A stretch of DNA of 64,000 nucleotides from Planctomycetota bacterium. GTDB taxonomy: Bacteria; Planctomycetota; JACOTG01; JAJDCM01. A program made the position numbers and the translations under genes. Positions 55,901 to 61,900 of this stretch are shown in pieces. Numbering within the stretch: position 1 is the first letter of the stretch; each line of letters starts with the position of its first letter. The notes beneath the pieces are model-generated. The model did not search any database and was not told where the DNA came from. It saw only the letters and a program-made list of their open reading frames with translations. The stretch is from contig JAJDCM010000112.1 of the NCBI GenBank assembly GCA_029260825.1, forward strand, positions 1 to 64,000. Direction: 5' to 3'.

Positions 55901-58900
55901 CTGGACGGTCACGGTTGTGCTCTCCGTTCCCGCAGGAGTGTCGCAGGTGATGCTCGTGTCGTTCAACACCGTCACGTTCGTCGCCGGGTTGCCGCCCACA
56001 TCCACCGTGCTCGTCCCGGCTTCATTGTCCGTGAAACCCGTTCCCGACAGAGTGATTGTGGTCCCGCCCAGAGAGGATCCGTCTCCGGGAACGACCGAGC
56101 TCAGTGAGGGAGCCGGATGATAGGCGAAGATCGATGCGAGAGTGGCTGATCCGTTGTCGTTATTGACGACCAGGTCAACCGTGATTCCCTCGGTGCCGGC
56201 GGGCGTGTCGCAGGTGAGGCTCGTATCGCTCAGAACCGAGATGTTCGTTGCCAGGTTGCCATCCACGGTGACTGAATTCACACCGGCGTTGTTGATCTGA
56301 AGTCCGGTGCCGCTCAGAGTGATGCTTGTTCCTCCCGATGACGTTCCCGCTGCAGGCGAGACCATGGTCAACGTGGGCTCGGAATGATACATGAATCCGT
56401 CGGTGAGAGAGCCGGATCCGTTGCTATTGCTAACGGCCACGTCGACCGCTGCTCCGGCCGTTCCGGAAGGAGTTTCACACGTGATGGAGCTGTCGTTCAC
56501 CACCGCTACATTCGTTGCGGCGTTTCCGTCAAATGTAACCGCGTTGGTCCCGGCGTCGTTGGTCTGGAATCCTGTGCCGGTGACCGTGACCGTACTTCCA
56601 CCGAGGGAACTGCCGTTCGATGCGTTGACCATCGTGACGGTGGGGGCTGCATGATAGGTGAAGCCGCCTGCGAATGTGCCGATGCCATTGTTATTGGTCA
56701 CGACCACATCCACCGCCATTCCCGCCGGCCCCGGGGGAGTCTTGCAGCTGATAGATGCGTCGGTGAGGGTGATGATCGAAGTCGCGGCCACTCCATTGAA
56801 GGTCACGGAGTTGATGCCGGAGGTGTTGCTCAGGAATCCTGTGCCGGTGATTGTGACCGGAGTTTCTCCCTGGGATGTTCCCGCATTCGGTGTGACCGAG
56901 CTGACGGTGGGCTCGGGGTGATAGGAGAAGGCGGAGGCCAGGGTCGCGCTGCCGTTGGTGTTGCTCACGACGACATCGACCGAGGAGCCGGAAGTCCCGG
57001 ATGGAGTGTCGCAGGTCAACGTGGTGTTGTTCAGCACCGTGACGTTGGATGCCGGATTTCCACCGAAGGTGACAGTATTGGTTCCAGGGCTGTTGTCGAG
57101 AAATCCGGTTCCGCTGAGGGCGACGGTGGTTCCGCCGAGAGGAGCCCCACCGGACGGGCTGATCGAAGCGAGGGTCGGCAACGGGTTGAATGTGAAGGCG
57201 TTGACCAGGGTGTCGTTCCCGTTCCCATTCGTCAGGGTTACATTGACCAGCGCTTCTGGAGTTCCTGCCGGAGTATCGCATGTAATCGTATCGTCTGAGA
57301 GCACGGTGACGTTTGTTGCGGCAGCTCCTCCGAAGGTGACGCTTGTGGTGACGGTGCTGTTGTTCTGAAATCCCGTGCCGGTCAGCGTAACCGCTGCACC
57401 GCCGAGGGATGTCCCTGTTGTCGGGTTCACCGACGTGACGTCGGACAATGGGTTGAAGGTGAACGCGCTCGCAAGAATTGACATCCCGTTGTCATTGCTG
57501 ATGACGGCGCTCACGGTCGTGCCACTCGTTCCTCCCGGTGCATCGCAAGTCACGGTGGTGTCGTTGACGACGGTGACGTTGTTTGCGCCGCCTCCACCGA
57601 AAGTGACGCTGGTCATGCCGATGCTGTTGTTTTGAAACCCGGTACCGGTGAGAGTAACGGTCGTTCCTGAAAGAGGTGTTCCGGTGGTCGGGTTCACCGA
57701 CGTGAGGAAGGGCATCGGGTTGAAAGTGAAGGACATGGAGAGAGACGGGGTTCCGTTGTTGTTCGTTACGGTGACGTCCACCGTCGTTCCGGGAACACCA
57801 CTCGGGGTATCGCAGGTGATGGTTGTGTCGCTAGCGACCATCACGCTGGTCGCCATATTGGCTCCCACGGTCACGGTGGTCGTTCCCGGGTCGTTGGCGA
57901 CGAACCCGGTTCCAGTCAAGGTGATGGTGGTGCCGCCGCCCGTGTGGCCGCTGGTGGGCGTAAGAGAGGTGAGGGTCGGGCTCTGGAAGTATGTATAGAT
58001 ACTCGATAGAGTGGCGGATCCATTGTTGTTTGTCACCGCCACATCCACCGTTGCTCCAGGGGATCCGGCGGGGGAGTCGCAGGTAACGGTGGTATCGTTG
58101 ACCACCACCACGTTGCTCGCCGCGTTGCCGTCCAGAGTCACCGTGTTTGACCCGAATCCATTCGTCGCGAACCCGGTGCCGGTCAAGGTCACAGAGGTTC
58201 CGCCCAAAGTGTGTCCACTTGTCGGGTTGACGGTGGTCAGGGTGGGGACGGGGTGATAAGTATACGCGGAGGATAAGCTGGCCTCCCCGTTGCCGTTCAC
58301 CACAATGACGTCGACGGTTGCCCCCGCGGTTCCAGTGGGAGTATCACAGGTCAGGGTGGCGTCGTTCGAGACGGAAACGCTGGTGGCGTTGTTGCCGTCT
58401 ACAAAGACCGTCGTCACTCCGGCGATGTTGTTCTGGAATCCCGTGCCGGTCAGGGTGAGCGTCGCTCCCCCGAGCGAAGTCCCTGCCGTCGGATTGATCA
58501 GCGTAAAGGTTGGATTCGCGTTGAGCGTTCGCGCAAATGCATCCGAGGCCGCATTGGTATCCCCGGCCACCAGGTTGGTGGCGACCGATTCGAAGGTGAC
58601 GTGCATGCCATCTCCGGAGATGGATCCGGATCGACTGGCACCGTTTCCTTCTCCCGAGGTATCGCCAGCACTCAGGCGAACTGTACTTCCCCCGGAGCGA
58701 GAATGAGCGAAGACGTCTCTCTCCCCGTTGGCGTCTCCGGTAACGAGGTCGGAGGCCAAAGATTCAAAGACGACCGTATTGCCGTCTTCCGAGATGGACG
58801 GCGCGCTCGAAGCCCCGCTTCCCTGGGTCCCCGCGTTGTCGATGCTGACCCGGGTCGTTTGGGAAGTGGAGAGAACGTGGACGAACACATCGTCAGCTCC

Positions 58901-61900
58901 ATTGGTATCACTGGCGACCAGGTTCGTTCCGGAGGAGCGGAAAGCAACTTCGTTTCCGTCCCCGGAGAGTGCTGGCTCGAAGCTGTCATTGTTTGATTCA
59001 GCACCGATGGAGTCGACGCTCACCCGGCTCGTTTGGGTCATGGCAAGATCACGCACGAACACGTCACGCTTTGCGTTTGTGTCACTGGCAACCAGGTTGG
59101 TGGCGTCCGACTCGAACGACGCGATCGTTGCGTCCGAGGAGAGGGCCGCGCCGTAGCTTGCCCCGTCGGATTGGGCCTCCATGGAGTCGACACTGATTCG
59201 TGTGGTTTCTCCGGTGGCTTGGTCATGAAGGAACACATCCGAGACACCGTTGGTATCTCCCGCCACAAGGTCGGAGGCTACGGATTCGAAGACGACGAAC
59301 CGGCCGTTTGCTGCGATGTCGGGCTGGTAGCTGGCATCCCCTGCCTGACTTCCTGCGGAATCGACACTCACCCGGGTGGTCGTTCCGAGGTCGCGGTCGC
59401 GAAGGAAGATGTCCGACTTCCCGTTCGTGTCGCTCGGGACCAGGTTCGTTCCCACTGATTCGTAGACCACGAACCGACCGCCCGATGAAATCACTGGCTG
59501 GAAGCTGTTTCCGTTCGACTGGGCTCCGACGGAATCGACGCTGACTCGGGAGGTATTTCCTGTTATCTGATCATGCACGAAGATATCGGCACTACCGTTC
59601 GTGTCCCCGGCCACCAGGTCAGTGGCGAATGAGGAGAATGCGATGAATCGTCCGTCATGAGTGATCGAGGGGTTGGTGCTCGCTCCATCGGACTGAAGGG
59701 CGGCGTTGTCCACGCTTCCCCGGAAGAGAGGGTAGCCTGTCGCAGGGTTGTCGTCCAGGTCGATCGTTCCGGATACCGGTGTGGTTGTGGCGGGAACACT
59801 GACGGCTTGCAACGTAATTATCTGCATCTTGCTGTATGACAGGTCGTCAAACACGGCTCGTCCAAGTGAGACGGTCTTGACGAGCGTGCCCGAGAGGGTG
59901 CCGTCCCCGGAGGCCAGAGAGATGGTGATCTGTGTCGTGTTGTCACCGGTTATCCTGGCTCCCATCGAGTCCTGGACCTCAACCACGAAGAACCCGAACA
60001 ATACATCCTTCTGCTCGTCTGTCGAGGGGCCCTGGACGAAGGAGATTCGAGTGGGCGATCCGGCGTCGATGGTGATCGAGGTACCCAGGATACCGGTGAG
60101 CCCGGGAGAAGTTGCATCAAATGTGATGGTCTCGGGGGTGTCATAGGAGATGTCGTCGAAGGTGGCAACGCCGTCGACCTGCTCCTGAGCCAGGGCTCCG
60201 TTCAGAGTATCCATCCCGGTAGCAAGAGACAGAGTGATCGTTGATCCCCATGCTCCTACCAGGTTGGCGGAGGCATCCTCCACTCGCACCGTAAATGACG
60301 TCCAAGCTTCTTCTGCCGGTTCATTCGACAGGGGAGCGGTACCGAAGACGAGAGTCGTCGCGGGACCGGATACCGTGAGATCAAAGGAGTTGGAAGGTAC
60401 GGGTGAATAGCTCCCATCATCAACAGAAATGATCACACCATTTGTGGTCCCGATGTCTGACATGCCCGGTGTCCCACTGATTTCACCCGTTGAAGTGTTG
60501 AGCATGGCCCAGGCCGGAAGGGCGGTGCCGGTGGACGAGAAGGTAAGGGGATCTGAAGCGTCGGGATCGGTGGCGGGAACCGTGTAGGAGTAGGCTTCTC
60601 CATCAATTCCCCACTGATTGTCGATGAGCATGATTTCGGGAGGATCATTGAAGCTGAAGGCCGAGCTGAGAGTGTCCGATCCGTTTGAGTTGCTGATTGT
60701 GATGTTCACCGTCGTGTCGTTGAGACCGACCGGAGTGTCGATGGTCAGGCTGGTATCGCTCAGCACCATCAGGTTCGTTGGTGCGTTTCCTCCAACCGTG
60801 ACCGTATTGGTCCCAGGATCGTTGTTCTGGAATCCTGTTCCGGTAACGGTGATCGTTGTACCTCCTTCTGCGGTCCCGAAGGTGGGGGTTGCCGATGTGA
60901 TTGTTGGTTCGGGGTAGTAGGTGAAGCTGGAAGATAGAGTGTCGCTTCCATTGGAGTTCGTGATCACAATATCCACCGAGGCGCCCTCGGTTCCCGTGGG
61001 CGTGTCGCAGTGGATCGTTGTGTCACTCACAACGACGACGCTGGTGGCGTTTGACCCGTCTACGGTGATGGTATTGGTGCCTGCATCGTTGTTCAGGAAT
61101 CCTGTTCCGGTGAGGGTAACGCTCGTCGCCTGGATCGAGGGTCCGTTTACCGGATTCACAGTGGCAAGGGTCGGGGAGGCGTTGTATGCGTACGCGCTGG
61201 TAAGAGTATCTGTCCCGTTGTCGTTCATGAGGACCACGTCGACCGGGGAGCCGGCTGTTCCTGCCGGGGTATCGCAAGTCAGGCTGGTATCGCTAATTAC
61301 CGATACGCTGGTGGCGGTATTGCCGTCAAAAGTCACGATGTTGGTTCCCGGGCTATTTTCCTGGAAGCCGGTGCCAGTCAGGGTAACGGTGGTTCCACCG
61401 GATTCGTTTCCATGATCTGGATTCACGGCGGAGAGAGTGGGCCTGGCAAAGTAGTTGAACGCGCCAAAGAGCGTATTCGTTCCGTTGTCGTTGGTCAGGA
61501 CCACGTCCACGGTAGAGCCCGCGGTCCCAGGCGGGTTGTCGCAGGTCAAGCTGGTGTCGCTGACGATCATCACATTCGTGGCCGCATTGCCGTCGAAGGT
61601 CACAACGTTGGTTCCCGGGCTATTGTCCTGGAAGCCGGTGCCGGTCAAAGTGACTGTCGTGCTTCCGATCGGGGCTCCACCGGTGGGGCTCACGGCGGTG
61701 ACCGTGGGCTCAAGGTGGTAGGAGAATCCACTCGGAAGTGTGTTCTCCCCGTTGTCGTTGCTCAGGTGTACGTCCACCGATGTTCCCGCGGTTCCCGCCG
61801 GGGTCTCGCAGGTGAGCGATGTGTCATTGACGATAATGACGTTTGTGGCGAGGGCGACTCCGAAGGTCACGGTGTTGGTGCCGGCGTTGTTGTCTTGAAA

